A stretch of 13,018 bases of DNA, taken from Caldilineales bacterium. GTDB lineage: Bacteria > Chloroflexota > Anaerolineae > JAAEKA01. The stretch covers positions 1 to 13,018 of the forward strand of contig JAJTXO010000051.1 in assembly GCA_021463315.1 (NCBI GenBank). Direction: 5' to 3'. Positions within the stretch are counted from its first letter, which is position 1; each line of letters opens with the position of its first letter. This document shows, piece by piece, positions 8,477-13,018 of the stretch. The notes below the pieces were generated by a model that was given only the letters and a program-made list of their open reading frames with translations, searched no databases and was not told where the DNA came from. The position numbers were made by a program, and so were the translations under genes.

Positions 8477-8480
8477 AGCC

Positions 8481-8663
8481 ATGCGGACTCGTCTGTTTGC
8501 TCTGCTCATCGCCCTTTCCGTTGTTGCGTCCTCGTCGTGGACCGCCACGCACCCTGCCCGCACTGCGGCGCTGTGGTCGGCGGCGGGTCACACCATTCTC
8601 GCTCGTGGCGGGTGCCAATCCGATACCTGCGGCCAGTCATATCCTCACACTGGCGTCGGGTGA
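8481..8663 (+). CDS. Small secreted peptide (60 aa) or truncated remnant of an exported protein
   Basis: The ATG at 8481 has AGGAGG six bases upstream, one of the best ribosome binding sites in the window. The product begins MRTRLFALLIALSVVASSSW, a typical signal peptide with a basic n-region and hydrophobic core, and cleavage is plausible around residues 18-26. The remaining 35-40 residues contain two cysteines (CQSDTC) and no recognisable domain. The frame ends at 8663, about 60 bases before the converging TPR gene. The length suits a small cysteine-containing secreted peptide. A former longer exported protein cut short by a frameshift is equally possible, because the +1 frame stays open to 8733. 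Both readings are inference; I do not recognise the family. Confidence 0.5.
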   Translation: MRTRLFALLIALSVVASSSWTATHPARTAALWSAAGHTILARGGCQSDTCGQSYPHTGVG

Positions 8664-8681
8664 TCTCTTTCACTGCGCGAC

Positions 8682-8720
8682 TGCCGGCGCAGGCTTCATG
8701 CGCCTGACCCTGCGCCGGCA
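8682..8720 (-). terminator. 12-bp inverted repeat directly after the TPR gene, possible terminator
   Basis: TGCCGGCGCAGG (8682-8693) and CCTGCGCCGGCA (8709-8720) are exact complements around a 15-base loop. The structure starts at the base next to the stop codon of the minus-strand TPR gene (8721-8723). No T-rich run follows on either strand, so it may end or protect the transcript without being a classic intrinsic terminator. It lies between two converging genes. Confidence 0.5.
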
Positions 8721-8748
8721 TCATGCGCTTTGACCTTGCGCCGGCATC
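8698..8748 (-). repeat. Tandem near-duplication of a 25/26-bp unit at the end of the TPR gene
   Basis: Reading plus, ATGCGCCTGACCCTGCGCC... and ATGCGCTTTGACCTTGCGCC... are two adjacent copies that both end in GGCATC. They differ by a one-base length change and three substitutions. The right copy encodes the last residues of the TPR protein (MPAQGQ) and the left copy lies after the stop. The one-base difference changes the frame, so the duplication may have moved the original stop. Confidence 0.7.
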
Positions 8749-9932
8749 CTGGCCAAATGAGCCGCAACCATCTCCCGCACGTATTGCTTGCCACTGTCCG
8801 GCTCATGCATGTCCAGCAGACGGAGCGCGTTCTGCAAAACTTGGGCCGCCACGTCTCCCTGCTCCAACGCCTCCAGGCATTGCGCCAAGCTATCCATGGT
8901 ATCGACCATCCCAACGACGTTGCCGGCCTCGCGATGAAGCTGGACTGCTAACCTGTAGGCTGGCTCGGCCTCTGCCCACCGTCCCTGCAAGCCATGCGCG
9001 TAGCCGATGTTGTTGTACACCATAGCCTGGCGTCGCACGTCGGCCGCGTTGCGGAAGACCGGCTCGGCCTGCGCGTATTGCTCCAACGCCTGGTCCGGCT
9101 GGCCGGTCATGGCATAGACCACGCCCAGGTTCATCTGCGCCACGGCACGGTGAACCGGGTCGCCGACGAGACGAAACAGATCGATGCCGCGCAGATACCA
9201 GGCCATGCCTGATTGGTACTGCTCCAACTGGACGAAGGCGACGCCCAGGTTGACGCTGGCCCAGGCCAGCATGCGCAGATCGTCGCCGGCCTGGAGCAGA
9301 CAAAACGCCTGCGTGAAGCACACCCGCGCCCGGTGCCACTGCCGGCGGGCGAGCGCCACGTTCCCATAGACGAACAGGCGGTAGACGTGCTCCGGATCGC
9401 GCGCCGGCAAGAGCCGGCCGGCCTGGCCAAGCAGCCGTTCGGCATCGCCAAGGCGCTGTTGGCGCTGCACGGCCTGGGCCAACCTGTCCAGGGCTCGCGC
9501 CTGGTCGCGCGGCGCACCCAGTCCAGCAAAGAGGGCCGCGCTTGCTTCCAGAACGGCTTGCGCCTGGGAATTCCGGCCCTGTAGCAGATGCAGGACGCCC
9601 AACTGCCAGTACAGCTCGGCCTCGGTGGCTGCGTCGTCGAACTCGTGGCTCCGCTGCAGCGCCGAGTCGAGCAGCGCATGGAGTTCCTCGCGAATCCCAT
9701 CGCGCTCCATCCGTGGCGCCAGCGCCAGCACCAGACGCCGGGTGGCCGGCCAGACGCCAGCGTCCTTCAGCGCAAAGCTCAAGACATGCAACGCCTGGTT
9801 GACCATAGCCGACGGCAACGGGCCTTCCACCTGTTCGATCACGGCCCGGCTCCATTCGATGCTGCACTCGAGGAAGCTCCGAAAAAGGGCGTCCAGGTCA
9901 CGATTGCCGTCATCGGGGCCTAGTGTCGCCAT
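8721..9932 (-). CDS. TPR-repeat protein, sensor half of a split STAND system (403 aa)
   Basis: The product is almost entirely helical TPR repeats of the tetratricopeptide/MalT-like sensor type. Examples are LGVLHLLQGRNSQAQAVLEA, MNLGVVYAMTGQPDQALEQY and YNNIGYAHGLQGRWAEAEPA, spread from about residue 90 to 385. There is no signal peptide, HTH or P-loop, so it is cytoplasmic. The start is placed at the ATG at 9932, whose first 13 bases overlap the end of the NTPase gene in the -1 frame; AGGTG lies five bases before it, which fits translational coupling. A longer frame to 10178 exists, but its first 82 residues are Gly/Ala/Arg-rich and merely shadow the NTPase gene. In one-piece STAND proteins such as the 907-residue neighbour, this region is the C-terminal half. 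Its likely partner is the adjacent NTPase; the ligand is unknown. Confidence 0.9.
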   Translation of the reverse strand: MATLGPDDGNRDLDALFRSFLECSIEWSRAVIEQVEGPLPSAMVNQALHVLSFALKDAGVWPATRRLVLALAPRMERDGIREELHALLDSALQRSHEFDDAATEAELYWQLGVLHLLQGRNSQAQAVLEASAALFAGLGAPRDQARALDRLAQAVQRQQRLGDAERLLGQAGRLLPARDPEHVYRLFVYGNVALARRQWHRARVCFTQAFCLLQAGDDLRMLAWASVNLGVAFVQLEQYQSGMAWYLRGIDLFRLVGDPVHRAVAQMNLGVVYAMTGQPDQALEQYAQAEPVFRNAADVRRQAMVYNNIGYAHGLQGRWAEAEPAYRLAVQLHREAGNVVGMVDTMDSLAQCLEALEQGDVAAQVLQNALRLLDMHEPDSGKQYVREMVAAHLARMPAQGQSA

Positions 9933-11344
9933 CCGAGCACCTGGTGTTCCAGAAAACGCCGGGTCAATTGGTGGATTGCATAGCGCTTGCCGTGCAGGTC
10001 GCCCTGGGCGTAGTCCACCAGGTTGAGCGCAGCCAGCGTCTCCAACGCGTCGCCCACCTCGGCAGGCGCCAGATGCGTGATGGCGACCAGGTCCTCCTTG
10101 ACGCCGCCCCGGGGCGCAATCAGCAGCATCGCCAGCAGCACCTCGTGTGCCGGTTGGTCCAGCTGCTCCCAACTGCACCGATAAACGTAATTGTGCAAGT
10201 CTTCGGCTTTGCGGCCCCGGACCGCGGCGAGATTGGCGAGCACCTCGTCGAGGGACAGTGCGCAGGAGAGCCCAATCACCAATTTGAGCGCCAAAGGATT
10301 GCCGCCCACGGTCTGGTAGATGGGCTGAAGCGCGTCGTCGCTGGCCGCGGTGATGGCGCCCAGGCAGCGCAGGCCGGCCTCGCGGCGCAGCAGCAGCAGC
10401 GCGTCCTGCGGCGCCAACTCGGGCACGACAAAGTGGCGCAGCCCTGGTTCGAAAAAGAGGCTATGGCGAGAGGTCAGCACGAACTTGCTGGGGCCGGCCA
10501 AGCGTCGCAGCACCGGCAAGAGGTGCTCGATGTCCAGCACCGTCTCGAGATTGTCGACCACGATCAGGTGCGGTTGTTGCAGGCGCGCCTGCAACGCCTC
10601 CAGCGCCTGCGGCGGCGTCAGTGCGCCGGGCAGAGGCTCGTCGGCGGTGAGCTGCGCCAGCAGCGCCTCGATCAACGCCTCGGCCGTGAGCGCCGGCTTG
10701 GCCACAGGACGGATACCGCCGCCGAGAAACGAGACCTGGCGCGCGGTCACCCAGCCGAAATCGTCGAAAGTCGCATAGGACAGCGCGTGCCTGAGCAGGG
10801 CGTCGGCCAGAGCAGATTTGCCGATGCCCCCGATACCTTCCAGGGCGAGCAGGAAAGGCGGCCCTTCCGTGAGCAGTGTTTTTGACAGGCTTGCGACGTG
10901 GCCGTCTATCCCGACCAGGTCGCCGAACGACAGCGGCTCCAGGCGACCCTCAACCTTGCTTTGGCGTGTCGCGCGAGCCTGCTGGTCCAGTGTCAGCAGC
11001 GTGTCGGCCAGGCGATCCAGTGCGTCTTTCTGCGTGGCGTAGACGGTGCTTTCGGCGACGTTGAGCTGGTTCGCGACCGCGTGGGCAAGCTGGTGGTCGA
11101 GGAAGCGCATGCGCAGGACCGCGGCGGAGGCGGGATAGCGCAGCGCGAGGCTCTCCAATCCCTCGTAGAGCACCTCGTTGGTCGCCTGGTGATTGCTGGC
11201 CGCCCGGCGGCGGCGCAGCCGGTAGAGGAACAGCGAGTCAAGCGGGCTGTGGTCGTCGTCGTCTTTGTGCCAGAGCCGCAGCGCGGCGTGGACGGCATCG
11301 CGAAAGGGTGGTGGATCTGGGGGGGTGGCGCTGACAGCCTGCAT
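9920..11344 (-). CDS. STAND-type NTPase with sigma-like/HTH N-terminus, NTPase half of a split system (474 aa)
   Basis: Residues about 75-115 carry a helix-turn-helix of sigma-region-4 or LuxR type (VLRMRFLDHQLAHAVANQL, then VAESTVYATQKDALDRL). An NB-ARC/AAA-like NTPase follows: P-loop GIGGIGKSA at 170-178, Walker B LIVVDN at 260-265, VLTSRH at 289-294, and GGNPLALKL at 347-355 (the GxPLA motif). The C-terminus is a winged-helix segment ending in YAIHQLTRRFLEHQVLGW. There are no TPRs in this chain; they are in the overlapping next gene. The start is the ATG at 11344 with GAGAGG six bases upstream. A longer TTG start at 11446 lacks a ribosome site and adds an unconvincing extension. A strong promoter ends about 115 bases upstream. 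By family knowledge it should be an ATP-dependent transcriptional switch, probably working with the TPR protein. The regulated genes may include the divergent plus-strand set. Confidence 0.92.
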   Translation of the reverse strand: MQAVSATPPDPPPFRDAVHAALRLWHKDDDDHSPLDSLFLYRLRRRRAASNHQATNEVLYEGLESLALRYPASAAVLRMRFLDHQLAHAVANQLNVAESTVYATQKDALDRLADTLLTLDQQARATRQSKVEGRLEPLSFGDLVGIDGHVASLSKTLLTEGPPFLLALEGIGGIGKSALADALLRHALSYATFDDFGWVTARQVSFLGGGIRPVAKPALTAEALIEALLAQLTADEPLPGALTPPQALEALQARLQQPHLIVVDNLETVLDIEHLLPVLRRLAGPSKFVLTSRHSLFFEPGLRHFVVPELAPQDALLLLRREAGLRCLGAITAASDDALQPIYQTVGGNPLALKLVIGLSCALSLDEVLANLAAVRGRKAEDLHNYVYRCSWEQLDQPAHEVLLAMLLIAPRGGVKEDLVAITHLAPAEVGDALETLAALNLVDYAQGDLHGKRYAIHQLTRRFLEHQVLGWRH

Positions 11345-11350
11345 CGTCGG

Positions 11351-11356
11351 CCTCTC
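11351..11356 (-). promoter_or_regulatory. Ribosome binding site selecting the start at 11344
   Basis: GAGAGG lies six bases before the ATG at 11344. The alternative TTG at 11446 has no purine-rich site ahead of it, so this site decides the start. Confidence 0.65.
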
Positions 11357-11466
11357 GGACAGTGTGCAGAGCGGTCCAACACGCCCATCCGGCCTCTCGT
11401 GGGTAGCCGATCGCGATGACTCCGATGCCGGGCGGGCAGTTGCCAAGGAAGAAAGTACTGGCTGTT

Positions 11467-11495
11467 ATCTTACTATCAAAAGGTGCTCATGTCAA
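11467..11495 (-). promoter_or_regulatory. Near-consensus sigma-70-type promoter for the split STAND pair
   Basis: On the minus strand, TTGACA (11490-11495) is separated by exactly 17 bases from TAAGAT (11467-11472). The -35 is a perfect consensus and the -10 matches four of six. The expected start near 11460 gives a leader of about 115 bases before the ATG at 11344. Confidence 0.7.
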
Positions 11496-11535
11496 TAGGT
11501 AGAAGAGTCACTTTGGAGATTCTGCGGAGTCTTCA

Positions 11536-11643
11536 CAGAGGTTCCGATCCCTTGTGCCAGACCTGCCTGGTCGATCGCAACCGATCACAGCCAATCAAGA
11601 GTGCTCGCACGGCAGAGGTTTTGGGAGTTCCATCAGAGGTTTT
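11536..11643 (+). promoter_or_regulatory. Spaced direct repeats CAGAGGTT(TT), candidate activator sites
   Basis: CAGAGGTTTT occurs at 11613-11622 and 11634-11643, exactly 21 bases (two helical turns) apart. A shorter copy, CAGAGGTT, lies at 11536-11543. If transcription starts near 11684, the two close copies centre at about -45 and -66, typical positions for activator binding beside a promoter with a poor -35. The regulator is inferred, not shown. Confidence 0.45.
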
Positions 11644-11668
11644 CAGGAGGTCACTGGAGATCATTGTT

Positions 11669-11677
11669 TGATATAGT
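11669..11677 (+). promoter_or_regulatory. Extended -10 promoter for the DJ-1-like gene
   Basis: TGATATAGT contains the extended TGn element followed by TATAGT, five of six to consensus. No good -35 stands 16-18 bases upstream, which fits either an extended -10 promoter or activator dependence through the CAGAGGTT repeats just upstream. The predicted leader to the ATG at 11730 is about 45 bases. Confidence 0.5.
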
Positions 11678-11729
11678 GATGCCATCGTGCTTGTGATGTA
11701 TTCCGTTGTTCGGCCAAAGGTACGCGGCG

Positions 11730-12191
11730 ATGCCAAAACGTCGTGACAGTGTGGCGCTGGTGCTGTGGGCGCCGCGGTTCGAGGAAGTGACGGCGTCGAT
11801 CTTTGTGTCGTCGCTGCGCGCAGCGGGCCTGCGGGTCAAGCTGGTTAGCCTGTCCCGCCAACCGGCCAGCGGCTCGCATGGGCTCGGCCTGGTGCCGGAC
11901 CTGTCGTTGGAGGCGGCGTTGCCGCTGGCCGTCGCGTTGTCCTGCGTTGTCCTGCCGTGCGGCGCAGCGGATGTGCGGCGGCTGGCTCGCGACCCACGCG
12001 TGCGCGAGCTGTTGTACCAGGCACAAGCCCACCACGCGCAGCTCGTGGCGAGCGCAGGCGCTGGCGCCGTCTTGACCGGCCTGGAGCTTGTCCGGCCTGG
12101 CAACGGCAGCTTGCTGACGTATCCTCTCAACGGCGACCTGCTGCCGTTCGCCCGTGACCTGGCGAGCGCGCTCGTCTCCGTTCCGAAGTAA
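11730..12191 (+). CDS. DJ-1/PfpI-like protein lacking the catalytic cysteine (153 aa)
   Basis: The fold pattern of the DJ-1/PfpI class I glutamine-amidotransferase-like family is visible. There is a first strand SVALVLWAPRFEEVTASIF with the conserved acidic pair at 18-19, LRAAGLRVKLVSL as the second helix-strand, VVLPCGAADVRRL in place of the usual PGG turn, and LVASAGAGAVL at 105-115 at the nucleophile elbow. In active members that elbow reads C-x-G; here it is S-A-G, with Ser108 where Cys is expected, so classic protease, deglycase or chaperone chemistry is doubtful. The protein is short for the family and has no export signal. ATG 11730 is chosen, with AAAGG nine bases upstream; an upstream TTG at 11706 is less likely. 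It heads the plus-strand set, and the next frame starts directly after its stop. A sensor or binding role is possible. The family assignment rests on motif recognition only. Confidence 0.72.
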   Translation: MPKRRDSVALVLWAPRFEEVTASIFVSSLRAAGLRVKLVSLSRQPASGSHGLGLVPDLSLEAALPLAVALSCVVLPCGAADVRRLARDPRVRELLYQAQAHHAQLVASAGAGAVLTGLELVRPGNGSLLTYPLNGDLLPFARDLASALVSVPK

Positions 12192-12464
12192 GTGGTCCGT
12201 CGCACCGAACGCCGAGCTACTTGTGTCTGCCCTTCTCTGGCCTTGTTGCTCCTACCAGGCTGCGCCTGTTCTTCTGCTGTGAAGCCTGCTTTCGGTCCAT
12301 TTGAGTTCCCATCGACCGCGAGCAATGCACCTGGTTTGGGCCTGGTTTTTGTCATCCAAGAAGGTAAGCCTGCCCAGATTGCCGGATTCATGGTGCTCTA
12401 TGACGACTCGTCCGCCCCTGGCCGTTTCACAGGTTTGGCTTTGGCCCTGCAGGAGAAGCGGTAG
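12192..12464 (+). CDS. Short lipoprotein-like frame (90 aa), possibly a gene remnant
   Basis: The GTG start lies immediately after the TAA of the DJ-1-like gene and in the same frame, so translation could continue by re-initiation or rare read-through. No Shine-Dalgarno is visible. The N-terminus has several arginines and then SLALLLLPGC, a lipobox-like site with Cys25 as the possible lipidated residue; Pro at -2 is unusual. The mature part (GLGLVFVIQEGKPAQIAGF, then MVLYDDSSAPGRFTG) looks like a small beta-rich secreted domain but matches no family I can name. The frame ends at 12464. A different frame just after reads GPAGEAVAIRNGKFSIATKPP-like coding text, which hints at a frameshift in a once longer protein. 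A real small lipoprotein and a pseudogene are both possible. Confidence 0.45.
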   Translation: MVRRTERRATCVCPSLALLLLPGCACSSAVKPAFGPFEFPSTASNAPGLGLVFVIQEGKPAQIAGFMVLYDDSSAPGRFTGLALALQEKR

Positions 12465-12510
12465 CCATCCGTAACGGCAAGTTCAGCATCGCCACCAAGC
12501 CACCGTTGGT

Positions 12511-12529
12511 TCGCCGGATGCGCCGGCGA
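12511..12529 (+). other. 7-bp GC hairpin upstream of the Thr/Pro-rich secreted gene
   Basis: TCGCCGG and CCGGCGA flank a five-base loop (ATGCG). No T-tract follows, so termination is uncertain. It lies between the lipoprotein-like frame and the ribosome site at 12574. Confidence 0.35.
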
Positions 12530-12573
12530 CTTCCAACGCCTTGCACTATCGTCGTTCCTCCCGGGTATTTCAA

Positions 12574-12579
12574 AAGGAG
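12574..12579 (+). promoter_or_regulatory. Ribosome binding site of the Thr/Pro-rich secreted protein
   Basis: AAGGAG lies eight bases before the ATG at 12588 and fixes this start. No separate promoter was recognised in the 120 bases before it, so it may share a transcript with the upstream plus-strand genes. Confidence 0.8.
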
Positions 12580-12587
12580 CTATCCCA

Positions 12588-13018
12588 ATGTCCCACATCT
12601 TCCCCACGAGGTTTCTGCTTCTTTTCCTAGGCCTCCTGGTTCTAGTGGCGCTCACTGGCCTGGGCGGCCAACTTGTGCGTTCCTCCCCTTGGCCGGCAAT
12701 CGTTCACAGCGAGGAGGCGCTCGCGCTTGCCGCAGACCAACCTATTGACGATGCCAGCACGGTCTATCACGTCTTCTTGCCGCTGATCGTGATCGCCTCG
12801 TCGCCTGGCCCTCCCACTCACACGCCAACGCCAACGGCTTCTGTATCTCCAACCCCTACGCCGACGCATACGCCGACTCACACGCCGACGCCAACGGCTT
12901 CTACAACTCCAACCCGCACGCCCACGTGGACGCCGACCCACACGCCGACGCCAACGGCTTCTGTATCTCCAACCCCTACGCCGACGCATACGCCGACTCA
13001 CACGCCGACGCCAACGGC
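12588..13018 (+). CDS. Secreted protein with Thr/Pro-rich repeat linker (N-terminal part only)
   Basis: The frame runs from ATG 12588 to the right edge without a stop (143 codons). Residues 1-30 (MSHIFPTRFLLLFLGLLVLV, then ALTGLGG) form a signal peptide or membrane anchor. Around residue 65, VYHVFLPLIVIASS resembles the hydrophobic 'LPL' segment seen often in exported Chloroflexota proteins (from memory, unverified). From about residue 75 onward the chain is a Thr/Pro-rich linker (THTPTPTASVSPTPT and similar) encoded by a 60-bp tandem repeat. Such linkers usually connect a membrane or cell-surface anchor to extracellular domains and are possible sites of O-glycosylation. The functional domain, if any, lies beyond the window. 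It follows the lipoprotein-like frame by about 120 bases on the same strand. Confidence 0.85.
   Translation, partial: MSHIFPTRFLLLFLGLLVLVALTGLGGQLVRSSPWPAIVHSEEALALAADQPIDDASTVYHVFLPLIVIASSPGPPTHTPTPTASVSPTPTPTHTPTHTPTPTASTTPTRTPTWTPTHTPTPTASVSPTPTPTHTPTHTPTPT
12811..13018 (+). repeat. 60-bp tandem minisatellite encoding a 20-residue Thr/Pro/Ser unit
   Basis: Units at 12841-12900, 12901-12960 and 12961 to the edge have an exact 60-base period, preceded by a half unit at 12811-12840. The first and third are identical over all 58 visible bases, while the second differs at about nine positions, giving an A-B-A order. The array is in frame and runs out of the window. Confidence 0.95.

Larger units (their letters stand above)
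8161..8480. other. Divergent intergenic region between the STAND gene and the small secreted peptide gene
   Basis: About 320 bases without a convincing gene. It contains the 6-2-6 palindrome at 8194-8207, a short inverted repeat (CGGTC/GACCG, 8211-8223), a perfect hairpin at 8395-8415 and the leader structure at 8436-8476. Promoters must lie here for both directions, but no clean consensus pair was found. TCGACA at 8351 with TTTATC at 8373 is the best weak plus-strand candidate. Confidence 0.6.
11345..11729. other. Divergent regulatory region between the split STAND pair and the DJ-1-like gene
   Basis: About 385 bases that hold opposing promoters (11467-11495 minus, 11669-11677 plus), three CAGAGGTT repeats and a short inverted repeat GATCG-CAAC-CGATC (11573-11586). 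Short open frames on both strands (11483-11671 plus, 11533-11736 minus) have no recognisable content and overlap these sites, so I do not call them genes. The base composition is less GC-rich than the flanking genes, as expected for control DNA. Confidence 0.65.

Noticed and set aside
8395..8480. Known riboswitch (for example the cyclic di-GMP type)
   Set aside because: The AAGCCTCC string looked similar at first, but the conserved core and partner helices of that class are absent.
8506..8724. 72-residue minus-strand frame after the TPR gene
   Set aside because: It begins in the duplicated unit and runs through the hairpin and antisense to the small secreted peptide gene. Probably only a frame left open by the duplication.
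9915..9945. Programmed -1 frameshift joining NTPase and TPR protein
   Set aside because: The overlap is in the right frame for -1, but no slippery heptamer or strong downstream structure is evident. Re-initiation explains it more simply.
9933..10178. 82-codon N-terminal extension of the TPR gene
   Set aside because: It is wholly inside the NTPase gene, rich in Gly/Ala/Arg, with no family content. ATG 9932 with AGGTG upstream fits the coupled overlap better.
9923..10885. 320-codon plus-strand frame opposite the NTPase
   Set aside because: Gln/Arg/Leu-rich with no domain, and antisense to P-loop and Walker motifs on the minus strand.
11345..11446. TTG start adding 34 residues to the NTPase
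   Set aside because: No ribosome site and no conserved-looking sequence. ATG 11344 has GAGAGG at six bases.
11483..11671. 62-residue plus-strand frame (and 11533-11736 minus)
   Set aside because: No recognisable content. They overlap promoters and repeats, and the codon pattern differs from real neighbours.
12811..13018. CRISPR array
   Set aside because: The repeats are contiguous in-frame 60-bp units coding Thr/Pro, with no unique spacers between them.

Overview
The window is GC-rich, protein-dense bacterial DNA, most likely from a Chloroflexota (Anaerolineae/Caldilineae-type) genome. This rests on family knowledge, not a search. The clues are a very large secreted VCBS-repeat protein with an HExxH peptidase motif, two STAND-type NTPase/TPR regulators, a secreted protein with a 'VFLPLIVI' motif followed by a Thr-Pro-rich linker, and good Shine-Dalgarno sites. 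No rRNA, tRNA, transposase or CRISPR array was seen.

Layout. Positions 5403 down to the left edge (minus strand) hold one uninterrupted reading frame of at least 1801 codons. It has an N-terminal signal/anchor segment, 14 VCBS/FG-GAP-like repeats, an Ig-like domain, a metallopeptidase-like domain with HEVAH, a fourfold RIWSGG repeat, and a C-terminal part that leaves the window. Only 17 bases upstream, and surely in the same transcript, is a 907-residue XRE-HTH / NB-ARC / TPR regulator (5421-8144, minus). Its upstream region carries a perfect 6-2-6 palindrome at 8194-8207.

A short plus-strand gene (8481-8663) encodes a 60-residue peptide with a signal sequence. Its Shine-Dalgarno sequence sits inside a predicted hairpin. 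It faces the end of a second STAND system on the minus strand, which is split over two genes. An HTH-NTPase-winged helix protein (9920-11344) overlaps by 13 bases a TPR-only protein (8721-9932). A near-consensus promoter for this pair lies at 11467-11495. A 12-bp inverted repeat follows the TPR gene immediately.

To the right, genes run on the plus strand: a DJ-1/PfpI-like protein lacking the nucleophilic cysteine (11730-12191), a short lipoprotein-like frame that may be a gene remnant (12192-12464), and the start of a secreted Thr/Pro-rich protein (12588 to the right edge) built on a 60-bp tandem repeat. The divergent region 11345-11729 holds the two opposing promoters and spaced direct repeats positioned like activator sites.

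How they may work together (inference): each STAND protein looks like a signal-sensing switch, with a DNA-binding-like N-terminus, a nucleotide-driven core and a TPR sensor. The first is physically coupled to a secreted, adhesive and possibly proteolytic protein. The second is divergent from envelope or export-type genes. The window therefore reads as regulator-plus-exported-product modules. The least conventional points are the bipartite STAND pair, the hairpin-masked small secreted peptide, and the peptidase/double-propeller protein.
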